A stretch of DNA of 41,792 nt from Catenulisporales bacterium (lineage in GTDB: Bacteria > Actinomycetota > Actinomycetes > Streptomycetales > Catenulisporaceae). The notes under the pieces were generated by a model. The model worked only from the letters and a program-made list of their open reading frames with translations. It was not told the DNA's origin and searched no databases. The position numbers and the translations under genes were made by a program. The stretch covers positions 1-41,792 of the forward strand of contig JAEKKI010000174.1 of the NCBI GenBank assembly GCA_019510485.1, in the 5' to 3' direction. Numbering within the stretch: position 1 is the first letter of the stretch; each line of letters begins with the position of its first letter. Below, in pieces: positions 33,880 to 41,792 of this stretch.

Positions 33880-36339
33880 TTATGACCGGGGCTGACCTGC
33901 GGCGGGAGTGCCGAGACTGCCGTAGCGCTGCATCCGCTGCCAGCGCAGCCGGGAGCCGACGAGCGCCGTCACCAACGAGTGGATCACCACCAGGTACATC
34001 AGCTGGCGGTAGACGACCTGTTGCAGCGGCAGCGTCCACAGCGCGGTCGGGCGCTCGCGGTCCAGCCGGAACGCGTACAGCGCCGTCAATGTCTGCACCG
34101 CCAGGAACGCCAGCCACACCGCGCCGACCCGGGCCGCGTCGTTGAATACGAGCCCGTATACGGCGAACACGTCCACGATCGGAGCCAACACCGGCATCAG
34201 TACCTGGAACAGCAGCATGTAGGTCAGACCGCGGCGGCCGAGCTTGCCCTCGGCGCCCCGGCGCAGGACGCTGCGGCGGTGCTTCCACATGGCCTGCAAC
34301 GTGCCGTAGCACCAGCGGTAGCGCTGACGCCAGAACTGCCGCAGCGAAGTGGGCGCCTCGGTCCAGGCCACGGCCCGCTCCTCGTAGACCGCGCGCCAGC
34401 CGTCGCGGATCACCGCCATGGTGAGGTCCGTGTCCTCGGCGAGGGTGTCGTCGCTGACGCCGCCGACTCGGGTGAGCGCGTCACGCCGGAACGCGCCGAC
34501 CGCGCCCGGCACGGTCGGCATGCACCCGGCCAGGTCGTACATGCGGCGTTCCAGGTTGAAGCCGACGACATACTCGATGTGCTGCCAGCGCCCGAGGATG
34601 CCCTTGCGGTTGCCGACCTTGGCGTTGCCCGAGACGGCGCCGACCGAGGGGTCGGCGAACGGCTGCACCAGCCAGGCGATGGTCTCGGGTTCGAAGACGG
34701 TGTCGCCGTCCATCATCACCAGCAGGTCGCCGCGCGCGGCCGCGGCGCCGGTGTTGAGCGCGGCGGGTTTGCCGCCGTTGACCTGGCTGATCAGCCGCAG
34801 GGGCGGCTGGCCGGGTCGTCGGGTCCGGATGAGCGCCTCCACGACCGCGGCGGTCCCGTCGGTGGAGCCGTCGTCGACCACGATGATCTCGATCGGGTGG
34901 ACGCTCGCCGACAGCGACTCCACGGTCGCGCGGATCCCGGCCTCCTCGTTGTAGGCCGGGACGATCACCGACACCGGACGCGTCACCGGCGGCCCCCACG
35001 GCGTCGACCGCCGCTTCTTGTGACGGCGGGCCGCGATCAGCAGGATGACGATCCGGACGCCGCTGACGGCCCCGGAGACCAGCACCGCCCAGCCGAGCCA
35101 GCCCACGACGGACACCGAGACCTGGACCGCGGCGATCAGCCCCCGGCCCTTCCAGCGGGCGGCGGTGTCGGCGGGCGCGAGCGGCGAGGGCGCGCCGACG
35201 GCTCCGGTGACGGTGTCGAAGGCGTAGCCGCGGGCTTGCAACGCCGGGATCAGCTGGTCCAGGGCCGCGACGGTCTCGCTGCGGTCGCCGCCGCCGTCGT
35301 GCATCATCAGGACGAAGCCGGGTGGCGGCGCGGCCGCGTTACCGGACTTCGCGTCCTTCGGGTCCTTCCCGTTTTTGGCGTCGGCTGCGGGACTCGGCGC
35401 CGGCATCGGCGGAATCGAGGCGTCGAGGATCTTCTGCACGCCGTCCCGCCGCCAGTCCTCGCTGTCCCGGTCGGTCAGCACCACCAGGTAGCCGCGCCGG
35501 CCGGCGTCCTGGATGGCGGCCCAGTCCAGCCGGTCCAGGGCATCCGGCTCGGAGGAATAAGGCGGACGCAGCAGCGGGGTGGAGACGCCCGCGGCGCCGG
35601 CGATCACCGACTGGGTCTGGGAGAACTCCAGCGTGCGGCGCCAGCTCGGGGCCGCGCCGAGATCGTCGTGGGTGAAGGTGTGGATGCCGACCTCGTCGCC
35701 GGCGGCCACCTCGTCGCGCACTATCCCGGGGTTCTGCGCCACGTGCGCGCCGATGAGGAAGAACGTGGCCGGGACGTGATACTTGGCCAGGACGGCCAGC
35801 ACCTGCGGCGTCCACCGGGGATCCGGTCCGTCGTCGAAGGTCAGCGCCACCTTCCCGGGCTGCGGGGAGAGGGACCGCTGCACCCCGGAGCGCGTGTCCA
35901 CGACCGGCCCGCCCTCCGTGATCCGCGGCGGCACGTCCGCGGCGCCCAACGGCGCGTGCGGTCCGCCGCTGCCCTCGGCGCCGACCTGGTGGTTCATCAC
36001 GCCGCCGAGCAGCAGCATCGAGCACAGCACGGTCAGCATCGCGGCCATCAACAGCCAGTGGCTGCGGGGGTTGCGTGGATTGCGCCGGCTACGTGCTTTC
36101 CCACCGCGATGGCCCGTGGAGGCGGGACGCCCCGGACGCCGCGGCTCCGGCGCGGTGGAACCGCCGGGACGCGGGTTGCGGCCGGGATGCCGACCGGTAG
36201 AGCTGGGATACCCGTCGGCGGATCCCGCGTGGCTGGGCGCGGATCCGTGACGGCGCGGATCGCGCGGCGGCGGCACGGCGCCGGGGCTGCGCCGCGGCGG
36301 GTGGCCGGGATCGGGGTCGCGATGAGGGGGCGTCGGCAT
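33880..36339 (-). CDS. membrane polysaccharide deacetylase fused to a family 2 glycosyltransferase
   Basis: The 819-residue protein has a Pro/Arg-rich cytoplasmic start, a transmembrane helix (about 95-115), and an extracytoplasmic NodB-type carbohydrate esterase 4 domain with TFDDGPD (167-173) and the metal histidines His220 and His224 in HTFTHDDL. A second membrane helix pair (about 400-435) leads to a cytoplasmic GT2 domain with DDGSTDG (489-495), the DGD metal site (544-546), catalytic AEDTD (634-638) and the product-binding QRYRW (672-676). C-terminal helices follow. The QxxRW class makes and exports beta-linked chains such as poly-N-acetylglucosamine, hyaluronan or cellulose; the fused deacetylase suggests the product is an N-acetylated polymer that is trimmed outside. 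Confidence 0.88.
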   Translation of the reverse strand: MPTPPHRDPDPGHPPRRSPGAVPPPRDPRRHGSAPSHAGSADGYPSSTGRHPGRNPRPGGSTAPEPRRPGRPASTGHRGGKARSRRNPRNPRSHWLLMAAMLTVLCSMLLLGGVMNHQVGAEGSGGPHAPLGAADVPPRITEGGPVVDTRSGVQRSLSPQPGKVALTFDDGPDPRWTPQVLAVLAKYHVPATFFLIGAHVAQNPGIVRDEVAAGDEVGIHTFTHDDLGAAPSWRRTLEFSQTQSVIAGAAGVSTPLLRPPYSSEPDALDRLDWAAIQDAGRRGYLVVLTDRDSEDWRRDGVQKILDASIPPMPAPSPAADAKNGKDPKDAKSGNAAAPPPGFVLMMHDGGGDRSETVAALDQLIPALQARGYAFDTVTGAVGAPSPLAPADTAARWKGRGLIAAVQVSVSVVGWLGWAVLVSGAVSGVRIVILLIAARRHKKRRSTPWGPPVTRPVSVIVPAYNEEAGIRATVESLSASVHPIEIIVVDDGSTDGTAAVVEALIRTRRPGQPPLRLISQVNGGKPAALNTGAAAARGDLLVMMDGDTVFEPETIAWLVQPFADPSVGAVSGNAKVGNRKGILGRWQHIEYVVGFNLERRMYDLAGCMPTVPGAVGAFRRDALTRVGGVSDDTLAEDTDLTMAVIRDGWRAVYEERAVAWTEAPTSLRQFWRQRYRWCYGTLQAMWKHRRSVLRRGAEGKLGRRGLTYMLLFQVLMPVLAPIVDVFAVYGLVFNDAARVGAVWLAFLAVQTLTALYAFRLDRERPTALWTLPLQQVVYRQLMYLVVIHSLVTALVGSRLRWQRMQRYGSLGTPAAGQPRS

Positions 36340-36509
36340 CTCGATGGGTTCGCTGTGGGGACGGGGGGACGGTTCGACTTCAGGACCCGCAATGGGAAAC
36401 GGGAGCCGGATACTGGATCTAAAAGCTGAAGTTGGATATCGCTTCTAGAAACCGGAACTGGAAACGGGGCATCGGGCCGGACGAGTGATCAGGCTTCGTC
36501 CACCCGCTC

Positions 36510-37199
36510 TCAGCCGGTCGGGCTCGGCGCGGACGACCGGCGCTGGTGCCCGGGCGGAGTCGGGTTGCCATGGCTGGTCGCGCTCGTCGTGGCGGACGTG
36601 CCGGTCGAGGTCGGCGTAGGCGTCGGCGGAGGTGCGGCGGCGCTCGTCGCAGGGGGCGCGGACGACGTGGCCGCCCCGGGCGCGGCGGCCGTTGTGGTGG
36701 ACCGGCTCTCGGGCCGTCCCCCTGAGGCCGGCTTGATGCTCCGGCCCGTGGCGGTGGGATGTTCGGCGGCGCCGGAACTCGCCGGAGTCGTGACCGCGCC
36801 GTCCTGGGCGATCGAGGACGAAGCCGGCGCCTTCTCCGAAGGCATCCCGGGCACCGGCAACAGCACGTTCGGCGGAATCGGACCGCCGGCGAAGCTCATT
36901 CCGAGCAGACCCGCGTAGCCGGCCACCGCCGCGAGCGCGACAAGCCCGGCACGCCGGGCGACTTTGCGTCGCCGTCCGGAGGCGTCGACGAAAACCGGTC
37001 CGGCGGCGGCGTCTGGTTCGGTGGCCGCGTTCGAGTCGAAGTCGGCGCTCGGCGAGTCCGACGTGTCGAACCGCCCATACGCGTTCGGCCCTGTTTCCAG
37101 CTTCGGGGCAGCAGATCCGGTGTGCACGGCGGCGAGGCGGTCGAGGTCCTCGGCGAGGATGCTCAAGTCGGCGGGGCCGTGCGGGCGGGGACGCGGCAT
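36510..37199 (-). CDS. single-pass membrane protein with long disordered tail, function unknown
   Basis: About 229 residues. A short N-terminal helix ADLSILAEDLDRLAAVHTG is followed by a disordered stretch with APKLETGPNAYGRF, a basic GRRRKVARR stop, one transmembrane helix (about 84-104) and a Pro/Ser/Thr/Ala-rich outer tail of about 120 residues that could span the cell wall. No enzyme domain is visible. The ATG at 37199 has only a weak ribosome site; a GTG 13 codons upstream (37238) behind GAAGGA is a real alternative. It is separated from the sigma-factor pair by a strong hairpin, so it is probably transcribed on its own. The 170-nt gap after it (36340-36509) holds copies of the GGAAACGG word. 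Confidence 0.6.
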   Translation of the reverse strand: MPRPRPHGPADLSILAEDLDRLAAVHTGSAAPKLETGPNAYGRFDTSDSPSADFDSNAATEPDAAAGPVFVDASGRRRKVARRAGLVALAAVAGYAGLLGMSFAGGPIPPNVLLPVPGMPSEKAPASSSIAQDGAVTTPASSGAAEHPTATGRSIKPASGGRPESRSTTTAAAPGAATSSAPPATSAAAPPPTPTPTSTGTSATTSATSHGNPTPPGHQRRSSAPSPTG

Positions 37200-37273
37200 C
37201 GGGCGTGTGGGGTGACCCTGACCCGTCGGAGTCTGCACTGTTCCTGGTCGTCCTTCACCGTCTGCGGAGGGGT

Positions 37274-37305
37274 TTGTGCCCCGCGGCTCACGCCGCGGGG
37301 CACAA
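37274..37305. terminator. 14-bp perfect stem-loop after the sigma-factor operon
   Basis: TTGTGCCCCGCGGC (37274-37287) and its exact complement (37292-37305) flank a 4-nt loop. It is the most stable-looking hairpin in the window. It lies 115 nt downstream of the sigma-associated membrane protein gene and 36 nt upstream of the alternative GTG start of the next gene, so it most likely ends the sigma operon. Confidence 0.75.
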
Positions 37306-37419
37306 TCCGGAGGACCGGCCGGCAGGGATGGGTTCGGCCGGGCTCGCATGCCGCGATCCCTCTGCCAGAAGAGGCGTTCCGACCCCTTGTTGACGTTACC
37401 GCAGCAGGTCAGGGTGTTC

Positions 37420-38709
37420 TCAGTGCGTGGAGTGGGTCGGATTGGGGGTGTGGCTGTGCCCGTTGCCGTCGGCGGAGCCGGACGGCGTGCTGGTCGGCGG
37501 GTTGGTCGGCGGGTTCGCCGAGTAGGCCGGGCTGGCGGGGCCGGTGCTGCTGGGCTTGTGGTCTCTGGACGGATTCGGGCCTCCCGCGCTCGGAGCGGAG
37601 TCGGGAGTCGTGGGCTGCGGGTCGGCCGGGGCACTCTGGAGAATCTGGGAGCAGAACTCCGCGATCTTGTTCTCGCCGCCGGCCAGCGCCGCGAGGCGCT
37701 GCCGGTCATGCCCGGTGAGCGCACCCTCGGTGCCGGCCTGCTGTGCGGCGTAGGCGCGGCACAGGGTCACCACGTCGGAGTCGGCCGAGGTGCTCTGCCC
37801 CGGTTCGGAGGCATCGGAGGTCCCGCCCGGCATACCGGGCACCGCGCCGCTGCCGCCGCCGGTGGCGGACGTGCCGTCCGGCCCGCCGTTCGGACCGCTG
37901 TGCGCACCACTACTGGTGGGGCCCCCGTCCGAACCCCCGCTCGGGTGCGGGGTGCCGGGGGTCGTGGATCTGCCGCCGGACGCGGTCGTCGGCGGATTCT
38001 GCGAACCGGGATCGCGATCGGGCACGCCGACTCCGCCGAGCATCTGGTGCGCGACCCGCTGGATCGGCGAGGGCAGCACGTCGGCCTCGGCCGCGACCGC
38101 CACGCCGGTGACGGTCAGCGCTCCGGCCACCGCCGCCGCCTTGACCCCGAGCAACCGCCGCATCGGCATCCCCGAGCTGTGCCGGGCCGGCGTCCCGCCC
38201 GCCCGCTCGAAAGCCCGGCGGGCCGCCTCATAGCCGCGAAGTTCATGGGGCCGGGCCGGGGCGGCGGCGGCGGCCAGGAGCCGAGCCACGGCCTGCGCGT
38301 CCCGCGATGCCAAGTCGATGGGGATGTCCACGCTGCTCACGGTCGTCTCACCTCCGTTGTCCGCTGAGCCGGCGGGCTGGTCGCTCCGCCGTGTGCCGCT
38401 CGCGGTCGCCGGGTCAGGGACGTCGGCATAGCCGCGCGCGCCGACGGACCCTTGCGGGTCGCCGACTCCATCCCAGTCGGCTGAGTATGACATCCGGGAG
38501 GCGTCGGGGGCGACGGCACTAACGTCAAACCCTGGCAAACTCGAAGGTTTCCGCAGCTCGGACCTGTCGCCGGCGGCTGCCCCGGGCTCAACTGCGGACC
38601 GCTGGTTCAAAGCCCAGGCGACCGCCAGCAGACGCTCGGCAGCGGCGTCGCTGAGCATGTCGCGCCCGTTCTCGCCGTCGCCATGCCGCTCGGTCCGGTT
38701 CCTAGCCAT
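37420..38709 (-). CDS. putative membrane anti-sigma factor / sigma-associated protein
   Basis: A 429-residue protein with a cytoplasmic N-terminal half of about 200 residues (helical segments LSDAAAERLLAVAWALNQ and RDAQAVARLLAAAAAPARPHELRGY), one transmembrane helix (about 207-225) and an outer Gly/Ser/Pro-rich region containing a small two-cysteine segment (VVTLCRAYAAQQ to IAEFCSQILQS). Its ATG overlaps the sigma-factor stop by 8 nt, the usual arrangement for an ECF sigma and its membrane regulator. No zinc-binding HxxxCxxC anti-sigma motif is seen, so the regulatory role is inferred from position and topology. Confidence 0.65.
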   Translation of the reverse strand: MARNRTERHGDGENGRDMLSDAAAERLLAVAWALNQRSAVEPGAAAGDRSELRKPSSLPGFDVSAVAPDASRMSYSADWDGVGDPQGSVGARGYADVPDPATASGTRRSDQPAGSADNGGETTVSSVDIPIDLASRDAQAVARLLAAAAAPARPHELRGYEAARRAFERAGGTPARHSSGMPMRRLLGVKAAAVAGALTVTGVAVAAEADVLPSPIQRVAHQMLGGVGVPDRDPGSQNPPTTASGGRSTTPGTPHPSGGSDGGPTSSGAHSGPNGGPDGTSATGGGSGAVPGMPGGTSDASEPGQSTSADSDVVTLCRAYAAQQAGTEGALTGHDRQRLAALAGGENKIAEFCSQILQSAPADPQPTTPDSAPSAGGPNPSRDHKPSSTGPASPAYSANPPTNPPTSTPSGSADGNGHSHTPNPTHSTH

Positions 38710-39529
38710 TTTCCGCGCCCTTCACCGTTCGCGAGCCCCGGCCCGGCCTGCCCGGTCCCGCGTCTCCGGCTCCCTCCGCTCCCCTGGTCGCCCTTCGTTG
38801 TGCCACGCGGTCGGCGCGGCCCGCGACGGTGCCCTCCGTCGTGCCGACGGCGCCGTCCTGGGAGTCCGCGGCATCGGCCGCACCGGCCGCGCCGTCGACG
38901 TCGCCGACATCGCCGCCGGCCTGTTCGGCCAGGATCACCGCCAGCCGCTTCAGTCCGCGCATCGCGGCTATTCGCACCGCGCCGTCCCGTTTGTCCAAAA
39001 CCTTCGCCGTCTGCGCCACGTCCAGACCGGCGACCACCCGCAGCAGCACCGCCTCGGCCTGGTCCTTCGGCAGCCGGGCTATCAGCCGCAGCGCCCGCTC
39101 GGTGTCGGCGCGCTCGGCGGCGGCGCTCTCGGTGTCGTCGGCGGCCGGCCAGTCGGCGGCCACCGCGGCCACGTCGCCGTTGTCCTCCTTGCGCCGGGAG
39201 GTCCTGCGCAGTTCGTCCAGGGCGCGGTGGCGTGCCACCCGGAACAGCCAGACGCGGAACCCGGCCGCGTCGCCGCGGTATCCGCGCACGTCCTTGGCGG
39301 CCTGCAGCCACGTCTCGCTGGCCACGTCCTCGGCCGTGTCGCCGACCACGGCTCGCAGATAACGAAGCAGCGGCGGATGCAGAGCGTGCCAAAGCTCTGC
39401 GAATCCCGACTCCTCGCCGCGGCGGGCCGCGGCCAAGGCGGAATCCAGGTCGCCCCAGGCCAAGCCGTACCCCTCCTCCAACTGTGCGCGCCGAGCGCTG
39501 CTGCTACAGCTTGTCGCCGCCGGGAACAT
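38702..39529 (-). CDS. ECF (sigma-70 family, group 4) sigma factor
   Basis: The 275-residue protein has sigma region 2 (about 45-115: FAELWHALHPPLLRYLRAVV, then DTAEDVASETWLQA and FRVWLFRVARHRALDELRR) and region 4 (about 135-190: LIARLPKDQAEAVLLRVVAG, LDVAQTAKVLDKRDGAVRIA). An acidic Ala/Asp/Gly-rich tail of about 75 residues follows that is not part of the usual domains. The ATG at 39529 has no clear Shine-Dalgarno, and a later start near MDLDS-like DLDSALAAAR cannot be excluded. It overlaps the membrane protein downstream and lies behind the 84-bp tandem duplication, which may be part of its control region. The stimulus is unknown. Confidence 0.87.
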   Translation of the reverse strand: MFPAATSCSSSARRAQLEEGYGLAWGDLDSALAAARRGEESGFAELWHALHPPLLRYLRAVVGDTAEDVASETWLQAAKDVRGYRGDAAGFRVWLFRVARHRALDELRRTSRRKEDNGDVAAVAADWPAADDTESAAAERADTERALRLIARLPKDQAEAVLLRVVAGLDVAQTAKVLDKRDGAVRIAAMRGLKRLAVILAEQAGGDVGDVDGAAGAADAADSQDGAVGTTEGTVAGRADRVAQRRATRGAEGAGDAGPGRPGRGSRTVKGAENG

Positions 39530-39621
39530 TACACGCACACGCAAGTGCGTCCGGATGCTATGCAGCCGAAAAGCGCACGAAAACGCTTTGGTTATGGTGT
39601 TTACATGACGCTGGTCATACC

Positions 39622-39798
39622 TTGGTGACGACCGCCAGACACGGCACGCCCGGATGAAACGGATCAGCCCGGCACAGTCGGCCCATTCGGCCCAGGCAGC
39701 CCAGGTTGGTGACGACCGCCAGACACGGCACGCCCGGATGAAACGGATCAGCCCGGCACAGTCGGCCCATTCGGCCCAGGCAGCCCAGGCAGCCCAGG
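39622..39798. repeat. perfect 84-bp direct tandem duplication
   Basis: The 84-bp unit starting TTGGTGACGACC occurs at 39622-39705 and again, identical, at 39706-39789. The last 9 bp (CAGCCCAGG) are repeated once more at 39790-39798. It fills most of the 283-nt gap between the PaaX-family gene and the ECF sigma start. Perfect identity indicates a recent duplication. The length is a multiple of three, but no gene is convincingly read through it. Confidence 0.92.
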
Positions 39799-39812
39799 GG
39801 TAGCGACGCCGG

Positions 39813-40679
39813 TCAGCGCTCGACGACGCGCCGCGCGTAGTCCAATCCACGCTCGCGCAGGCTGTCGTGCAGCCCGAAGAAGATGTCCGCCGCTCGGACC
39901 CCCTGCCAGTCGTCCGGCAGTAGTTCCGGCGGCAGCCCCGGATCTCGATGCGGCATCCGTCGCCACGCGTCCACGGCGAGGAGATAGGTGGCGAAGGCTT
40001 CTGAGTCCTCGGCCGGATCGGTCTCGGTTTCCAGGAACTGTGCCGAGAAGTCGGCGTACCCGGCCTGGACCGCGCCGAGGTCCCACCAGCGCGCCGCGGC
40101 CTCGCGCAGGTCTGCGTAGGCGAGGTAGTCGGCGTGGAAGAGGTCGACGTAGCCCGCGAGGTCCAGCCGCTCCAGCGTGTGCCGGGCCTCGTCGGCCAGA
40201 TGGGCCGGGGCGATCCAGACGCCGGGTGCCGTGGTGCCGAACCCGAGGCGGGACAGCCCGGAGCGCAGCAGGTGGCGGCGGTGGCGTTCGCTCTCGGGGA
40301 CGGAGAAGACGGCCAGGACCCAGCCGTCGGCGAGCTTCGCGTTCTGCTGGAGGTGGATGCGGCGGTCGCCGTCGGCGAGGATCTGCTCGGCCTCGGCGGA
40401 TGGCGAGTAGCCGGCGACGCCGGCGGCCTGGCGGGCTTGCAGGAAGCCGCGCTGCTTCTGCCGGGAGACCGCCGAGCGGACGGCCGGGGCGTCGACGCCG
40501 AGGTCGCCGAGCAGCGCCAGCAGGTCGGCCACCGCGATCCAGCCGCCGAGTTCACGGCCGTAGGCGCCGAAGAAGGACACGATCAGGGAACGCGGCGTCG
40601 GCGCCTTCCTCACCGTGGCCTCGGCCGGTGCCGGCCCGGTCTCGGCCGGCGTCGCGTCGGTCTTCGACGGTGCGCTCAC
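39813..40679 (-). CDS. PaaX-family transcriptional regulator
   Basis: A 288-residue regulator with an N-terminal winged helix (about 30-95: RSLIVSFFGAYGRELGGWIA, LLALLGDLGVDAPAVRSAVSR), the middle domain (LADGWVLAVFSVPESERHRR, then LLRSGLSRLGFGTTAPGVWIA) and the C-terminal PaaX domain (FATYLLAVDAWRRMPHRDPG followed by LPPELLPDDWQG). PaaX represses phenylacetate catabolism in enteric bacteria, but actinobacterial members control diverse genes and no catabolic genes are beside this one. The GTG at 40679 is chosen because GAGGAAG lies 10 nt upstream. The 270-nt gap before it (40680-40949) shows no gene. Confidence 0.87.
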   Translation of the reverse strand: MSAPSKTDATPAETGPAPAEATVRKAPTPRSLIVSFFGAYGRELGGWIAVADLLALLGDLGVDAPAVRSAVSRQKQRGFLQARQAAGVAGYSPSAEAEQILADGDRRIHLQQNAKLADGWVLAVFSVPESERHRRHLLRSGLSRLGFGTTAPGVWIAPAHLADEARHTLERLDLAGYVDLFHADYLAYADLREAAARWWDLGAVQAGYADFSAQFLETETDPAEDSEAFATYLLAVDAWRRMPHRDPGLPPELLPDDWQGVRAADIFFGLHDSLRERGLDYARRVVER

Positions 40680-40949
40680 TGACGTCGGCTTCCTCGTGGT
40701 CTCGTGGTCGCGGCTTCCAAACGCTGGCGGCACTGGCGGGCTCGGGCCGGCTGGAACCGGCCTGGGCGACACAGCGGCAAGATATCGTGCCGGCCGTCCC
40801 GGCTCAGGGCAGATTTCTCAGCTTGAACCGCTGTGTTTGCCGGTCGCGTTCCTGGGCAGCGTGGGGACAAATGCAGTGCCCCTGGCTTTGGTGTCGGGAG
40901 GTGCGTGCACTGCGGATTTGCGAGGGTGCGTCCGAGGTGCAGCGGACGA

Positions 40950-41549
40950 TCATTGGGCGGGAGATTTATCGGGGTTGATGGCCCAGCTCCATTGCCGGTC
41001 GTGCTCCGAGATGTGGTTTGACCAATTGGCGGCGGCGATGACATCGCAGGCGATGTCCACGACGCTGCGGCCGTCGGTGGGCACTCGCACGACCCATGAG
41101 GGTGCGGTCGCCTCCAAGTATTTGGCCATGTCCGCACTGCGGGTCACGTGTGCGTCGAGTTGGCTGCCGATCTCGCGGGCGCTCAGGCGATCCCGTGCGG
41201 TCGCGTCCTCGGATGTCAGGAGCACGCCTATGATCCGCGCGCTGCCGCCCATGGCGCGCACGATCAGGTCCGGTTCCAGGACGGAGACGGTGTTGGTGTA
41301 GACCAGCCTGCGATATCCCAGCGCCGCGAAGTTGCGCCAGAGTGCGGCGAGGTTCGTCTCGGTCATCTTCGTGCGCGCCGGGTCGTCGGCGGGGGCTGGG
41401 AACGCCCGGTCCAGGAAGTCGCCCTCGATCAGGCAGTGGGCGATCTGTGCGGCCTGCAGCTGCTCGGAGACCTCCCAGCCGACGGTGGTCTTGCCGACGC
41501 CGGAGCGGCCTCCGATGAGGAGTGCTTCGAAGGTGGGATCAGCCTGCAT
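40950..41549 (-). CDS. small P-loop NTPase / kinase-like protein
   Basis: A 199-residue single-domain protein with Walker A IGGRSGVGKTTVG near the N-terminus, HCLIEGDFLDRAF in the acceptor position, LVYTNTVSVLEPD and the Arg-rich segment DATARDRLSAREIGSQLDAH resembling a kinase lid. The ATG at 41549 follows AGGAGG by 6 nt and is better than the upstream open frame. No specific substrate motif is seen; it could phosphorylate a small molecule or nucleotide. It lies between an SDR gene and the PaaX-family regulator on the same strand. Confidence 0.75.
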   Translation of the reverse strand: MQADPTFEALLIGGRSGVGKTTVGWEVSEQLQAAQIAHCLIEGDFLDRAFPAPADDPARTKMTETNLAALWRNFAALGYRRLVYTNTVSVLEPDLIVRAMGGSARIIGVLLTSEDATARDRLSAREIGSQLDAHVTRSADMAKYLEATAPSWVVRVPTDGRSVVDIACDVIAAANWSNHISEHDRQWSWAINPDKSPAQ

Positions 41550-41605
41550 ACATGGCCTCCTAGTGTTTCGCTTGGTGAGGCGGGACATTCGCCCTAGAAC
41601 TCACG

Positions 41606-41792
41606 TCACCGAATCGGGATCACGTGCCCGGTGATGAAGCGCGCCTGGTCCGATACCAACAGGCAAACCACCTCGGCGATGTCCTCCGGGCTCGCGACAC
41701 GGCTACCGGGGCCACCGGCTTCGATCGCCGCGCGCGTCTCAGCGCTGATCCACCCGGTGTCCACCGCCGGCGGAAGCACGACATTCGCCGTC
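41606..41792 (-). CDS. short-chain dehydrogenase/reductase, C-terminal part (runs off window)
   Basis: The last 62 codons of a gene entering from the right edge. The translation reads TANVVLPPAVDTGWI, then SRVASPEDIAEVVCLLVSDQ and ends RFITGHVIPIR, the typical end of SDR oxidoreductases (xNxVxPxxxDTGW, the EDIAxxVxFLxSD helix and the xxTGxxxxxx strand). The catalytic Tyr-x-x-x-Lys lies outside the window, so activity and cofactor cannot be judged. Confidence 0.85.
   Translation of the reverse strand, partial: TANVVLPPAVDTGWISAETRAAIEAGGPGSRVASPEDIAEVVCLLVSDQARFITGHVIPIR

Noticed and set aside
39622-39798. Tandem repeat considered as a CRISPR array.
   Set aside because: There are only two directly abutting 84-bp copies with no spacers, and no cas gene is near.

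Overview
The window is very GC-rich, has strong third-position GC bias, and carries gene neighbourhoods typical of mycelial Actinobacteria: a complete arginine cluster, an AfsR/SARP-type regulator, pheST next to a sensor kinase, and trmH-rplT-rpmI-infC. A Catenulispora-like or streptomycete-like actinomycete is the best guess; species cannot be fixed from the sequence alone. No rRNA, tRNA, CRISPR array, transposase or phage module was seen.

Layout. (1) 1-7363, minus strand: argC-argJ-argB-argD-argF-argR-argG-argH (argH runs off the window). Several genes are coupled by 4-nt stop/start overlaps. An ArgR-like palindrome lies inside a probable leaderless argC promoter. argD is broken by a small internal deletion plus frameshift. 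(2) 7493-11297, plus strand: a 968-residue AfsR-like regulator divergent from argC, then a GNAT acetyltransferase. (3) 11364-18908, minus strand: pheT, pheS, a PAS sensor histidine kinase, a SpoU rRNA methyltransferase, rplT, rpmI and infC, which starts with a rare ATC and has an attenuator-like leader. (4) 19300-24290: a DUF1844 protein, an S8 (mycosin-like) protease whose reading frame runs into an SseB domain, its membrane partner, a PLP-dependent deaminase/aldolase-type enzyme and a P-loop kinase.

(5) 24459-33701, minus strand, is the highlight: a row of RNA-repair genes. In transcription order these are Tpt1/KptA 2'-phosphotransferase, Hen1 3'-end methyltransferase, the bacterial three-domain Pnkp, a GNAT protein, an Rnl5 (DraRnl-type) ligase, a T4 Rnl1-type ligase and a T4-type 5'-kinase/3'-phosphatase. 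Together they could heal, seal and mark several kinds of broken RNA ends, for example tRNAs cut by ribotoxins. The Pnkp gene carries a deletion with frameshift that removes ligase motif V and throws the C-terminal module out of frame, so its ligase is probably dead while its kinase and phosphatase domains are intact; the other two ligases are full length.

(6) 33880-41792, minus strand: a fused polysaccharide deacetylase/glycosyltransferase, a disordered single-pass membrane protein, an ECF sigma factor with an overlapping membrane partner, a perfect 84-bp tandem duplication, a PaaX-family regulator, a small P-loop NTPase and the end of an SDR gene. A short recurring word (core GGAAACGG, often preceded by CGAAGCT) is scattered through intergenic DNA and through linker-coding stretches of unrelated genes.
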